NCBI GenBank assembly: GCA_963772065.1
Contig: CAVYVZ010000005.1
Coordinates: 248,001 to 312,000, forward strand
Length of the DNA stretch: 64,000 bases
From: CAVYVZ01 sp963772065
GTDB taxonomy: Bacteria; Acidobacteriota; Vicinamibacteria; Vicinamibacterales; UBA2999
Reading direction: 5' to 3'
Numbering within the stretch: the first letter of the stretch is position 1; every line of letters begins with the position of its first letter. This document shows positions 28,806 to 37,506 of the stretch, piece after piece. Both the position numbers and the translations under genes were made by a program. Under the pieces are notes generated by a model, which saw nothing but the letters and a program-made list of their open reading frames with translations, made no database searches and had not been told where the DNA came from.

Positions 28806-29242
28806 TGCTTCATCACATCGGGTGAGAGATGCCGGGTATCGAGTCGCGCTGCCGGCTACCCGGTTTCCATGATGACCATCCGTCGTAACGTGACGGTTCC
28901 CGGGTTCGCTTGCCAGTGGCTCCCGTACGATCCCTGCCGCAGTTTGCGTGGCGGTGGCAACCGTGTGCCCAGAAGGCTGGTAGGTGGCCACGAACGGCCG
29001 TCGGCTTCGTAGAATATTTCATTGGGACGATGCGTGGAAGGCGGAGCTCAAGTCGGATGCGGGGTCGCGTTACGCATGATTCCATCTGGGGAAAATCTGG
29101 GCCACCATCCTTCGTTTGTGACATCCCAGGACAGGGGTTGAGCGCGGTCTTGGACTCTGCAATCGTTAGCGCCATCTGCGCGATGCCGCCATTCTGGCGG
29201 ACGCGACTGTCCTAGAATTCAAGTTCAATCAATGGAGGATTG
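28806..29242. other. 437-nt intergenic region without a recognised gene
   Basis: This gap lies between the divergent sensor-kinase and VOC genes. Open frames here have no family resemblance, and no dyad, tRNA or clear -35/-10 pair was found. The ribosome site of the VOC gene (GGAGG, 29234-29238) is the only element seen. It presumably holds the promoters of both neighbours. Confidence 0.5.
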
Positions 29243-29647
29243 ATGGCGAAGGTCACAGGAATCGGCGGTGTATTTTTCAAATCCACCAACGATCACAAGA
29301 AGCTCGCGGAGTGGTACAGCCAAAACTTGGGAATTCAGCTCGAGCCCTGGGGCGGCGCGATCCTCAAATGGACCGACGACAAATCCGAGGACCACGGCCT
29401 CACGGTGTGGCATGTCGCGGAGAAGAACACCGAATGGTTCAGCCCCAGCCCTTCCAGCTTCATGATCAACTACCGTGTCGACAACATGTCCGAAATGTTG
29501 GCGGATCTGAAGCGAAACGGCGTCGAAATCTGGAAAGGCCCTGAATCCCACGAAAACGGAAAATTCGCATGGATCCTCGATCCCGACGGAAACAAAGTCG
29601 AACTTTGGGAGCCCATGCCGTGGGACGAAAAAAACAAAACGAAGTGA
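29243..29647 (+). CDS. VOC (glyoxalase/bleomycin-resistance fold) family protein
   Basis: 134 residues from ATG 29243 (GGAGG 4 nt upstream). It has one beta-alpha-beta-beta-beta unit pair: GIGGVFFKSTNDHKKLAEWY, LGIQLEPWGGAILKW, then FMINYRVDNMSEMLADLKRN and WILDPDGNKVELWEP. The final Glu in KVELWEP is the usual metal ligand, and an N-terminal ligand is less clear because the first strand lacks the common His. Substrate unknown. The gene stands alone between a divergent kinase and a convergent lipocalin gene. Confidence 0.9.
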   Translation: MAKVTGIGGVFFKSTNDHKKLAEWYSQNLGIQLEPWGGAILKWTDDKSEDHGLTVWHVAEKNTEWFSPSPSSFMINYRVDNMSEMLADLKRNGVEIWKGPESHENGKFAWILDPDGNKVELWEPMPWDEKNKTK

Positions 29648-29715
29648 AGTGGCTATCGGCGCACGGGCAAGAACCGCCGAACCGGCGGTGCACGAGAGTC
29701 TTATTGCCGCATTCG

Positions 29716-30237
29716 TTATTCAACCCGCACGTACTTGGAGGTCACGGGCGCCGCGATCGTTCCAGACTCAGTCTCCATCGGCGTCAGCCACAAGTTATTC
29801 CCATCGAGCTTGACGGTGAGTCGGGTGAAGTTCTTTTCTCTTTGAGCTCTGGGATTCTTCGCCACGATGGCGTGGAGAGTGAGGGTGGTCCCCGAAACCT
29901 CATACGTGCCGGCGTTGGCGGCAAATGGACCCCATTCAGCCTGTAACTCCTCCAGCGTCGGTTTCCCAGGTGTCTTGTAACCAGTCGTGGGACGCGGCTG
30001 CGCTGCGGTGTCGCTGGTCCGACTGTAATGTCTGTCTGTAAAGATCACCAAGGTTGTCTGGAGGTTGGTGTGTGTGCCCGCGGGGAACGCACCAAACGGA
30101 TCTTGTCGGCCGGCAACCGAAGCGGGGATTGTCCTTTCAGACTCTCGCCAGACGCCTTGAATGGACCGCGTTGATTGACCAGCCATCGGCATCACGAGGG
30201 CCACAAGGAAGATGAGTGTCAACATCCGCTTCGCCAC
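29716..30237 (-). CDS. secreted lipocalin-like protein
   Basis: 173 residues. GTG 30237 was chosen because GGAGG lies 6 nt upstream. The signal peptide is MLTLIFLVALVMPMAGQ. The mature domain starts with the lipocalin-type SIQGVWRESERT and has alternating strands (TLVIFTDRHYSRTSDT, GTYEVSGTTLTLHAIVAKNP, RLTVKLDGNNLWLTP), ending in KYVRVE. The family binds small hydrophobic ligands or is of unknown role. It is convergent with the VOC gene and divergent from the cystathionine beta-lyase gene. Confidence 0.8.
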   Translation of the reverse strand: MAKRMLTLIFLVALVMPMAGQSTRSIQGVWRESERTIPASVAGRQDPFGAFPAGTHTNLQTTLVIFTDRHYSRTSDTAAQPRPTTGYKTPGKPTLEELQAEWGPFAANAGTYEVSGTTLTLHAIVAKNPRAQREKNFTRLTVKLDGNNLWLTPMETESGTIAAPVTSKYVRVE

Positions 30238-30389
30238 AACACACCTCCATGAATCCAGCAAGGCACAGCGGCCCGTCGACTCGCGAAGGAGCACGTGCCC
30301 GGCAAGATCGTGCTGCGGATACGCGGCCGTTAGCAACCGGAGCGGGAAGGCGGATCCCTATAATGTGCCTGCCAGCGGAGTGGGCGACT

Positions 30390-31544
30390 ATGGGAACGGA
30401 CTGGAAGACCAGACTGATTCACTCGGAGGCGCGCGTACCGCAAGGATTTAGCTCCCTCGTGCCTCCGGTGTTCCGAGCATCGACGACGGTATTCCCGCGC
30501 GCGTCCGCTATCGGGGATACCTGGAACCATGACGAGGTTCCGTATACCTACGGCTCGTACGGGACGCCGACCACGCTCGAACTGGCCGCGCGCGTTGCGG
30601 AGCTCGAGCGCGGCTATCGGTGCTTCATCACGCCGGGCGGCCAGTCCGCGCTCGCGGTCGTGTACTTTGCGTGCCTCGAGGCAGGCGACCACGTGCTCGT
30701 GCCCGAAAGCGTCTATGGACCCAGCCGAGCCTTCGCCGAGCGCATCCTCCGTCGTTACGGTGTCGAGGTCGAGTATTACCAGCCGCTCGAGGGCGCCGCG
30801 ATCGCTTCGCGCATCGGCAGCCACACACGTCTGATCTGGTGTGAAAGCCCCGGCTCGATCACGATGGAGGTGCAGGACGTCCCCGCCATCGTCGACGCGG
30901 CGCACGAGCGTGGAGTGCTCGTTGTGCTGGACAACACCTGGGCCGCCGGCGTTCTCTTCGACGCATTCGGGCGCGGCGTGGACATCTCCGTGCAGGCGAT
31001 CACGAAGTACATCGGAGGACACAGCGATCTCTTGCTCGGGTCGATCACGGTGCGGGACGAGACGGTGTACCAGCGAGTGGGGTCGGTGCTTCAACACCTG
31101 GGGCTCGCCGTGTCACCGGACGACTGCTCTCTCGCGCTCCGCGGGCTGCAGACGCTGCACGTTCGACTGCGGGCGATCGAGGAATCGGCGCTCACGGTGG
31201 CGTCCTGGTTTGCCGCGCGGCCGGATGTCGAGACCGTGCTCCATCCCGCACTGCCGTCCTGCCCCGGGCACGCGACGTGGAAGCGGGATTTCACAGGTTC
31301 GTCTGGACTCTTCTCAGTCGTATTCAGGGAGCCGCTGACGCGGTCCGACCTTCACGCGTCCATGGATCGCCTTCGGATCTTCCGAATGGGGTACAGCTGG
31401 GGCGGCGTCAGCAGCCTGGTGGTTACGCCCGATCTCAGCGGAAGCGCCGAATGCCCGCGCGTACGGCGACCGCCTCGTACGGTTCTACATTGGCCTCGAG
31501 GAGGTCGGGGATCTGGTCAAGGATCTCGAGCAAGCGTTCGGCTG
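30390..31544 (+). CDS. metC: cystathionine beta-lyase-type PLP enzyme; frame broken near the C-terminus
   Basis: About 384 residues of the Cys/Met-metabolism PLP family. Features are TRLIHSEARVPQGF at the N-terminus, PYTYGSYGTPTTLELAARV, the FITPGGQSALAV turn, VLDNTWAAGVLFDAF, and the PLP lysine in AITKYIGGHSDLLLGS. Its closest look is to the beta-lyase (MetC) branch that makes homocysteine from cystathionine. The last 32 residues are in another frame (ARAYGDRLVRFYIGLEEVGD... ending at TGA 31542). The switch lies at about 31440-31450. The 3' end overlaps the convergent AraC-type gene by 28 nt. The substrate is inferred from family only. Confidence 0.88.
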
Positions 31545-32464
31545 ACGTGCTCGCGGCGGAACACCGCCGGCGTCGTGCCGATCAGACGCTTGAACACCCG
31601 TGTGAAATGGCTCTGATCCGTGAAGCCCGCCTCGAGGGCCACCTCGGCCAGCGATGGCGAGGACTCACGAAGCCGCTCGCACGCCAGGGACACGCGCAAG
31701 CGCCGCTGGTACGCGCCGAGCGATTCACCGAAGGCCCGGCGGAACGCGCGCGACAGGCGGACCGCCGAGACCCCCAGATCCGCGGCCACCGACTCCACAG
31801 ACAGCGCACGCCCCAGATCGTCATGCACGCGTTCGCGAGCGCGCTCGAGCCAGCGAGGATGCCGCGAGTCTGCCCGCGGCGTCGAGCGCAGGACCGCAGC
31901 GAGGATTTCGAGCGAGAGGCCCTCGATCGCCAGAGCCGACGCGGTGTCCGTCTGGCGGAACTCGCGATACAGGCTCAGCGACAGCGTCACCAATGGCCCG
32001 ACCGTCAGGGCCCTGCTCTCGCCAAGCGCGCATCCTTCATCGTGCAACTGGTCGAGACATCGCGACGCGATCTCGACGTGAAAGAGCCGGGCGCCGGCGT
32101 TACCAAGACGGCCGTGCCGGACTTCATGAGACGGATGGAAGACGAACGACTGCGGCGCGAACGTGACCGCCTGCCGCCCAAGATGCTCCTGATAGCCGCC
32201 CGCCAGCAGAAACGCGAAGTACGGCAGCTCGTGCACGTGAGGCGGCACCAGGAGCCCGCCGCGGTAGTGCGTCTCGGAGAGAAGGAAGCCGGCCACGCGC
32301 CGCTCGAGGCGGTTCACGCCGAAGAAGTGTCCGCGGTCAAGGCAAGTGGGCTGCACAGGTTCAGCCTGTTCTTTTATTTGAATCGGGGCCGGCCGCCAGG
32401 TCTTGCACGGATTGGACGTTTGGCACGGCGGCGCCACTGGCCCGCCCGTGCCCTTCAGGAGCAT
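31517..32464 (-). CDS. AraC-family transcriptional regulator
   Basis: 315 residues by the longest frame. The N-terminal cupin-like sensor region (about 60-180) has HYRGGLLVPPHVHELPYFAFLL. The C-terminal double-HTH (about 210-305) has the AraC signature: RALSVESVAADLGVSAVRLSRAF, then LAEVALEAGFTDQSHFTRVFKRLIGTTP. ATG 32464 overlaps the end of the decarboxylase gene by 10 nt. The first 45 residues look poorly conserved, so a later GTG start (at GVNRLERR) is possible. It may control the decarboxylase with which it is co-transcribed. Confidence 0.9.
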   Translation of the reverse strand: MLLKGTGGPVAPPCQTSNPCKTWRPAPIQIKEQAEPVQPTCLDRGHFFGVNRLERRVAGFLLSETHYRGGLLVPPHVHELPYFAFLLAGGYQEHLGRQAVTFAPQSFVFHPSHEVRHGRLGNAGARLFHVEIASRCLDQLHDEGCALGESRALTVGPLVTLSLSLYREFRQTDTASALAIEGLSLEILAAVLRSTPRADSRHPRWLERARERVHDDLGRALSVESVAADLGVSAVRLSRAFRRAFGESLGAYQRRLRVSLACERLRESSPSLAEVALEAGFTDQSHFTRVFKRLIGTTPAVFRREHVSRTLARDP

Positions 32465-33840
32465 GACAGGGCGTCGCGGACGCCGTCAACGAGCGCGTCG
32501 AGATCATCGCGGCCGGTCTGAAAGTGTGTGATTTGTGCCCGAAGCGCGGGGACGCGCCCTGGCAGCAGCGTTCGGGAGATCCACGCGATCTGGCGCTCCC
32601 GCAATGTTGCGCATATCCGATCGTGCGCGGCCACGTTTCCGGCGATCGTGCGCTGCGTGAAGAGGACCACCGGCAGCGGGGTGTCGTTCAGCAGGACGAA
32701 GCCCGCATCGAGCAGCCGCGTGCGCAGGGCGTCGCCGAGCGCCGCGTGCTGCTCGAGCCGCGCGGCCAGGCCAGGCTGCCCGCGCTCCGCGAGGAGCATG
32801 AACAGCTTGAGCCCGTTGAACCGGCGCGACCACTGCAGGCTGGTCACGAACGGGTACACGCGACCATCGGCCGCCCGCTCCGGCACATAGGCGGTCTCGG
32901 TGGCGAAGGCGGTTTCGACGCTGCGCCGAGCGCGGCAGAAGAACATTCCCGCGGCCACAGGCACCGAGAGCCATTTGTGCGCGTCGCAGGTAATCGAGTC
33001 GGCCTGCTCGATGCCCGCCAGCAGCGGCCGTAGTCGATCGGACACCGCCGCGGCACCGGCCCACGCCGCGTCGACGTGATACCAGAGGCCGTGCGCGCGC
33101 GCCACTTCCGCAAGCTCGCCCAACGGATCGATGACGCCAGCGCTGGTCGTCCCTGCCGTGCCGACAATCAGGAACGGGAGACAGCCCCGCGACCGGTCGC
33201 CGGCGATCTGCCGCGCGAGAGCTCCCGCGTCCATGCGCAGCCGCGCGTCCACGGGCACGAATCGCAGCGCCTCGCGGCCGAGCCCGGTCGCGTGCGCCAC
33301 CTTCTCGAACGAGTGATGCCCTTCCGCCGAGAGATAGAACACCGGATTGCCGCCGAGGGCGCGAAGCCCCTGTCGTCCAATCTCGGGGAACGCCGTCGTC
33401 AACGCGGCGATCACAGCGGTGTGGTTCGACTCCTGACCGCCGGACGTGAACTGCGCGAGGCCGCTGTCGGGATCGAGGCCAAGGCGCCGCATCAGGAAGG
33501 CGAGTGTATGCCGCTCAATCTCGTTCGCGCCCGGCGCGAAGTCCCATGTCGCGAGATTCGCGTCATACGCCGCCACGAGCGTCTCGGCGATGACGCAGGT
33601 GGCATCGACGCCGGGACGGAACAGACCGAAGTGCCGAGGATTGCTCGCGTGCTCGGTCCATCGCCACAGCATCGCGGTCACATCGTCGAAGACCGTCTCG
33701 AGCGCGAGCGGCCCGGTGAACGGGTAGCGGTCGCGAAGGTGGGCTCGTATCTCTTCCGGGCTCACGCGTGCGGCCAGCGGCGCATCACGTTTCCTCTCCA
33801 GATGATCGGTCACGTGGCGGGCGACACGTTGAAAGTCCAT
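32455..33840 (-). CDS. group II PLP-dependent amino-acid decarboxylase
   Basis: 461 residues from ATG 33840 (GCAGGAG ribosome site). Family features are GVFTSGGQ-type LAQFTSGGQESNHTAV, the substrate/PLP region ALGGNPVFYLSAEGHHSFEK, WYHVDAAWAGAAA, and the PLP lysine in SITCDAHKWLSVPV. The family decarboxylates aromatic amino acids, glutamate, histidine or diaminobutyrate to amines; the substrate cannot be told from sequence alone. The 3' end overlaps the AraC regulator, suggesting amine metabolism under local control. Confidence 0.92.
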   Translation of the reverse strand: MDFQRVARHVTDHLERKRDAPLAARVSPEEIRAHLRDRYPFTGPLALETVFDDVTAMLWRWTEHASNPRHFGLFRPGVDATCVIAETLVAAYDANLATWDFAPGANEIERHTLAFLMRRLGLDPDSGLAQFTSGGQESNHTAVIAALTTAFPEIGRQGLRALGGNPVFYLSAEGHHSFEKVAHATGLGREALRFVPVDARLRMDAGALARQIAGDRSRGCLPFLIVGTAGTTSAGVIDPLGELAEVARAHGLWYHVDAAWAGAAAVSDRLRPLLAGIEQADSITCDAHKWLSVPVAAGMFFCRARRSVETAFATETAYVPERAADGRVYPFVTSLQWSRRFNGLKLFMLLAERGQPGLAARLEQHAALGDALRTRLLDAGFVLLNDTPLPVVLFTQRTIAGNVAAHDRICATLRERQIAWISRTLLPGRVPALRAQITHFQTGRDDLDALVDGVRDALSCS

Positions 33841-33910
33841 GCGGCTCCTGCCTCGAAGCGTAGCGGAGCTGCGCGGGAGCGTCTTGCACGGCAGGGCCAT
33901 GTCTGCTGGC

Positions 33911-34915
33911 TTACGTGTGCCCGACTGACCAAAGGTTCGAATCGTGCAAATCAGTGGTTCGACCGCAAGCAGCTGGTCCTCGCAGGACGCGGGCGGTCCT
34001 ACCCCCTCCCTCCGAAATGCCAACCACGATCATTTCGTAGGCGCCCTGCACATCCACCGCTTCGCCGTCCGCGGCCTCGGCTTTCGTCATGAGCCGCTCC
34101 AGATTGAGGCGAGGGATGCCGAGCGCCTGGAACTTCGCTCCCTTCTTCGCCTTGGCAATCAAGGCGGCCGGCGGCGTGCCGGCCGCAAACACCATTCGTC
34201 GCGGCGTGTTGACCACGATCTTTCCATCAAGGTCCGCGACCTTCGCCAGGGCCATCAGCCCGTCGTCCACCGTCTTGGCGGCGCTGGTGAGGACCATGAT
34301 GAATTCGGTGTAGTTGAAGCCAATCATCTTGGCATCGAACGAGGTGAAGGTCTGTCCCTTTGCCACCGTCACGATCATCTTCTCGTAACGACCGAACGCC
34401 GTGGCAGCAGGGTGCGCGGTGAACCCGTCGATCGGGACGAAACTCTCGTCGAGCGGATCGTCCTCCCACTGCGTGACCGGGTGGATCTCGAAGACGTGAT
34501 CCGGATTGGTGTGAGGCGGCGCCGCGACCGGCTGTCCCTGCGTTTGCGGCTTCTTGCCCGGATGCTCGAACCACAACCGCCACGCGCCGGACATCTGCAC
34601 GTTGGCCTTCTTACCGACCGCGGCTTTGATCGAGCCGAGCACGGGTTTGTGATCGTCCAACGCCGCATTCACGATCTCCACAACCATTGGCAGGCCCACC
34701 TGTTGTGACCGGCCCGCGAGGTGCATGTCACCGTCGTCGCTCTTCTCCCCTATGGGATTCGGCTTCTTGTGTGCCTTCTCCACTCGAAACGTGACATCCG
34801 TGGTGACCCGGTTCTTGTGCTTTTCGATCCAGGAGTTCTTCAGCAGGATCTCCGTTGCGCGGAGAGGGACCACGAGCATGGCGAACAGGACGAGGCTCAG
34901 CGCGACGCGGGTCAT
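33911..34915 (-). CDS. secreted protein of unknown function, paired with a membrane protein
   Basis: 334 residues from ATG 34915. The signal peptide is TRVALSLVLFAMLVVPLRATE. The mature part begins LLKNSWIEKHKNRVTTDVTFRVEK and has KAHKKPNP and GDMHLAGRSQQVGLP early, AWRLWFEHPGKKPQ and FEIHPVTQWEDDPLDESFV in the middle, and a C-terminal region with a repeated-strand pattern (KIVVNTPRRMVFAAGTPP). No enzyme motif is recognised. The start overlaps the stop of the membrane-protein gene as ATGA, so the two products are probably made in fixed ratio and may form one envelope complex. Confidence 0.8.
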   Translation of the reverse strand: MTRVALSLVLFAMLVVPLRATEILLKNSWIEKHKNRVTTDVTFRVEKAHKKPNPIGEKSDDGDMHLAGRSQQVGLPMVVEIVNAALDDHKPVLGSIKAAVGKKANVQMSGAWRLWFEHPGKKPQTQGQPVAAPPHTNPDHVFEIHPVTQWEDDPLDESFVPIDGFTAHPAATAFGRYEKMIVTVAKGQTFTSFDAKMIGFNYTEFIMVLTSAAKTVDDGLMALAKVADLDGKIVVNTPRRMVFAAGTPPAALIAKAKKGAKFQALGIPRLNLERLMTKAEAADGEAVDVQGAYEMIVVGISEGGGRTARVLRGPAACGRTTDLHDSNLWSVGHT

Positions 34916-36012
34916 TGCTGGTCCTCCTTCGTCGGCGTCGCTTCGGCCTCGCGGGTGGTTCGTCTGTCTGATCTGATATCGCCCTTGTGCTTCGGCCGTT
35001 CCACGGGACCCGCACCTCGCAGGTTGATAAAGCGGCTCAAGGTGTCGAACCAGAAGGGCGCACCGAGGGACACGGCAGCGATGCTCAGCACCCATCCAAC
35101 AAGGTGGCCGAAGACGATTGGGACAAGCGCGGCGGACGCGACGGCGCCGGAAGGAAAGACTGCCGTGGGCGCCAGCGCTCCCTGCAGCACTTCACAGCGT
35201 TTATCGATGGAGATCCGCTGCAGCACCGCCTCGCACGTCTGCTGGTCTCCGCGTTCCCGGCAGGCCTCATCGCGCTCCTTCTGAAGCAGCTCGCAATGCG
35301 CACCGTTGAACGCCTTGAAATCGTTCGTCCAACCCAGGAGGGATTCCAACGCCGCCCGGTCTTCAGCTGTGATGCCGTCCGGCTCGTCCTGGTCCTCGGC
35401 AGAATCGTCACTTTCCGACGGAACCGGGTCCTCCGGATTGGCATAGTTCGCATCGACGAGACCGCGCGGACGCCCCATCTGGACACGGCGCTCGGCCTGC
35501 GCCACGACTGCGGCACGGACCGCCGGTGCCGTCCAGAGCGTATGCGCGATGGCGAGCGTGTCAGCATTCGCCAGCACCACGACGAAAACGGCGAGCACGC
35601 CCGAGATTGCGGCCGCTCTCCTTTTGTACCACCCGGACGCTCGGTTCATGGTGTCCAGGAACCGCTCCTCGATGGTCTCCTGGTCGGGCGGAGTTCCAGC
35701 CATGAGCGGCACCTTCGTCGCATCCACGCCCGTTTTGGTGAGGTCCATCAGCACTTCGGCGAAGGTGTTGGAAGGGATATAGGAGGGTTTGCGCAGTCCT
35801 TCGGAGAGCGCCAGAATCCGGTCGTGTGCGTAGAACCGGTCTGTCACCGTGCGCTGGCCCGGTCGGTCCAACATCTGCCGGACCGCCGAATTCAGCACCC
35901 TGGCGCGCAACTTCGCGAGAGTGGACACCACTTCCGTCACGGCGGTGACCATCAACCCGAGGATCAGGTACACGAAGGCGAGGCCGATGAGAATCTCGAG
36001 ACCTGCAAACAT
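34912..36012 (-). CDS. membrane protein of unknown function with a large soluble loop
   Basis: 366 residues. TM1 is at the N-terminus (LEILIGLAFVYLILGLMVTAVTEV), followed by an arginine-rich turn (KLRARVLNSAVRQML). TM2 lies at about 133-155 (AAAISGVLAVFVVVLANADT). A long acidic insert (about 190-275, with PSESDDSAEDQDEP and four cysteines) comes next, then TM3-TM4 (VASAALVPIVFGHLVGWVLS, AAVSLGAPFWFDTLSRFINL). The tail is charged. The APFWFD-L-RFINLRGAG motif marks a widespread but uncharacterised membrane family. It is co-transcribed and translationally coupled with the secreted protein that follows. Confidence 0.82.
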   Translation of the reverse strand: MFAGLEILIGLAFVYLILGLMVTAVTEVVSTLAKLRARVLNSAVRQMLDRPGQRTVTDRFYAHDRILALSEGLRKPSYIPSNTFAEVLMDLTKTGVDATKVPLMAGTPPDQETIEERFLDTMNRASGWYKRRAAAISGVLAVFVVVLANADTLAIAHTLWTAPAVRAAVVAQAERRVQMGRPRGLVDANYANPEDPVPSESDDSAEDQDEPDGITAEDRAALESLLGWTNDFKAFNGAHCELLQKERDEACRERGDQQTCEAVLQRISIDKRCEVLQGALAPTAVFPSGAVASAALVPIVFGHLVGWVLSIAAVSLGAPFWFDTLSRFINLRGAGPVERPKHKGDIRSDRRTTREAEATPTKEDQQ

Positions 36013-36090
36013 GCGCTACTCCTTGCCAGCCAGCCGAGCCGGAACAAGTCTCATCCTTAGTAGACGGACGGGCGTGTGTGTTTTCCGCCA

Positions 36091-37374
36091 TCAAATTTGG
36101 TTCAAAATCGCCTCTCGCGATTCTCTCGTGTTCCGGACGAGCAGCAGCATCGCTGCCATCGCCACGAGCGGCAGGAAGCTGGCTCCGATCAGGATGGGCG
36201 CGAACGAGTACCGATCGCTCACCCAGCCCGTGATGTAAATCGCCGCGATCGTGCCGACCCCGGCACCCGTGCCGCCCAGGCCGCTGACGCTGGCGACCGA
36301 TCCCGTCGGGTAGATGTCGGCCGGCAGATTCAGAATCACCGTCGAGAACGCCGCGTACGCAAACGTGGCCATCGCGAAACATGCGACCAGAATGACAAAC
36401 GATGCCGTGAAGACGGTCGGAATCAGGAACATCATGCCGAGTCCACCGAAGATGCCGATGGCCTTCCGTGCCGAACCAACACTCCAGCCGCGCGAGATGA
36501 GCATGCTCGAAACGCCGCCACCGAAGAAGTTCCCGAGGTCCGCCGCGAGGAATGGCACCCAGAAGCCGGCAAGGCTCTCCTCGAGCTTGAAGCCGCGGGC
36601 AACCAGATAGATCGCAAACCAATCGGTGATGAAGAACCAGACGGGATCCGTGAAGCTCTTGGAGATGACGTACCCCCACGTCTGGGGCAGGCGCAGAAGG
36701 ACACGGTATGGGAGCTGTTGGGACCCGGTGGTCGTCTGCGGGAGACGGTCTCCTCTGTTGGCGAGAATATCGGCACGCTCCTCGGCAGAAAGGCGCGGGT
36801 GATCCTCGGGCTTGCGGTATAGCCAGAGGAAGAGCATCAGCCACAGAAACCCGAGCGTGCCGGTAATCAGAAATGCCGGCCGCCAGCTGCCAAACGTGTG
36901 ATAGATGCTCAGCACGATGAACGGCGCGACGGCGCCGCCGATCGACGAACCGCTGTCGAAAAGCGCAACGGCCCATCCGCTCTCACGCCGAGGAAACCAC
37001 TCGGAGACGGCTTTCGTCGCGCCCGGCCAGTTGGCTGCTTCTCCAAGGCCCAGTGCGAACCGGAACGCGGCAAAGCTCCGGAGCCCGCCCGCCAGCGATG
37101 TGGCCATCGCGGCGATGGAATACCAGACCACGGCCAGGCTCAAGCCGCGTCGCGTGCCGAGACGATCGACGATCCGTCCGGCAATCGTTTGACCAACCGC
37201 GTACACAACACGGAACGCGATGAGCACCCAGGCAAAGTCTGTGTTCGACCACCCGTATTCGACTTTCAGGTACGGCGCCAGGACGCTCAGCGTCTGCCGG
37301 TCGATGTAGTTGATGACCGTCGACAGAAACAGCAGGCCGCCGATGTACCAGCGCAGATGCCGAATCGGTCTCAT
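36091..37374 (-). CDS. MFS transporter of the anion:cation symporter (ExuT-like) type
   Basis: 427 residues from ATG 37374, just before TM1 (HLRWYIGGLLFLSTVINYIDRQTLS). The YIDRQTLSVLAPYL start, LGLGEAANWPGATKAVSEWFP after TM4 and the loop YRKPEDHPRLSAEE are hallmarks of the hexuronate/organic-anion MFS branch (ACS family). Twelve TM helices are seen. It probably imports a sugar acid or other carboxylate. It is divergent from a sugar dehydrogenase gene, so the two may share a substrate route. A longer frame to ATG 37434 adds no family-like sequence. Confidence 0.92.
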   Translation of the reverse strand: MRPIRHLRWYIGGLLFLSTVINYIDRQTLSVLAPYLKVEYGWSNTDFAWVLIAFRVVYAVGQTIAGRIVDRLGTRRGLSLAVVWYSIAAMATSLAGGLRSFAAFRFALGLGEAANWPGATKAVSEWFPRRESGWAVALFDSGSSIGGAVAPFIVLSIYHTFGSWRPAFLITGTLGFLWLMLFLWLYRKPEDHPRLSAEERADILANRGDRLPQTTTGSQQLPYRVLLRLPQTWGYVISKSFTDPVWFFITDWFAIYLVARGFKLEESLAGFWVPFLAADLGNFFGGGVSSMLISRGWSVGSARKAIGIFGGLGMMFLIPTVFTASFVILVACFAMATFAYAAFSTVILNLPADIYPTGSVASVSGLGGTGAGVGTIAAIYITGWVSDRYSFAPILIGASFLPLVAMAAMLLLVRNTRESREAILNQI

Positions 37375-37506
37375 CAGCGAATGCGCCAGCCGTTCATAGG
37401 AACACCTCCGGGCAACAGGTGCACCAGACGACATCTGTTGCTGATGCGGTGCAGATCATAGTGCCTTGACAGCGGAATGCCTGATATAAACGGTGTGGAG
37501 ATCAAT

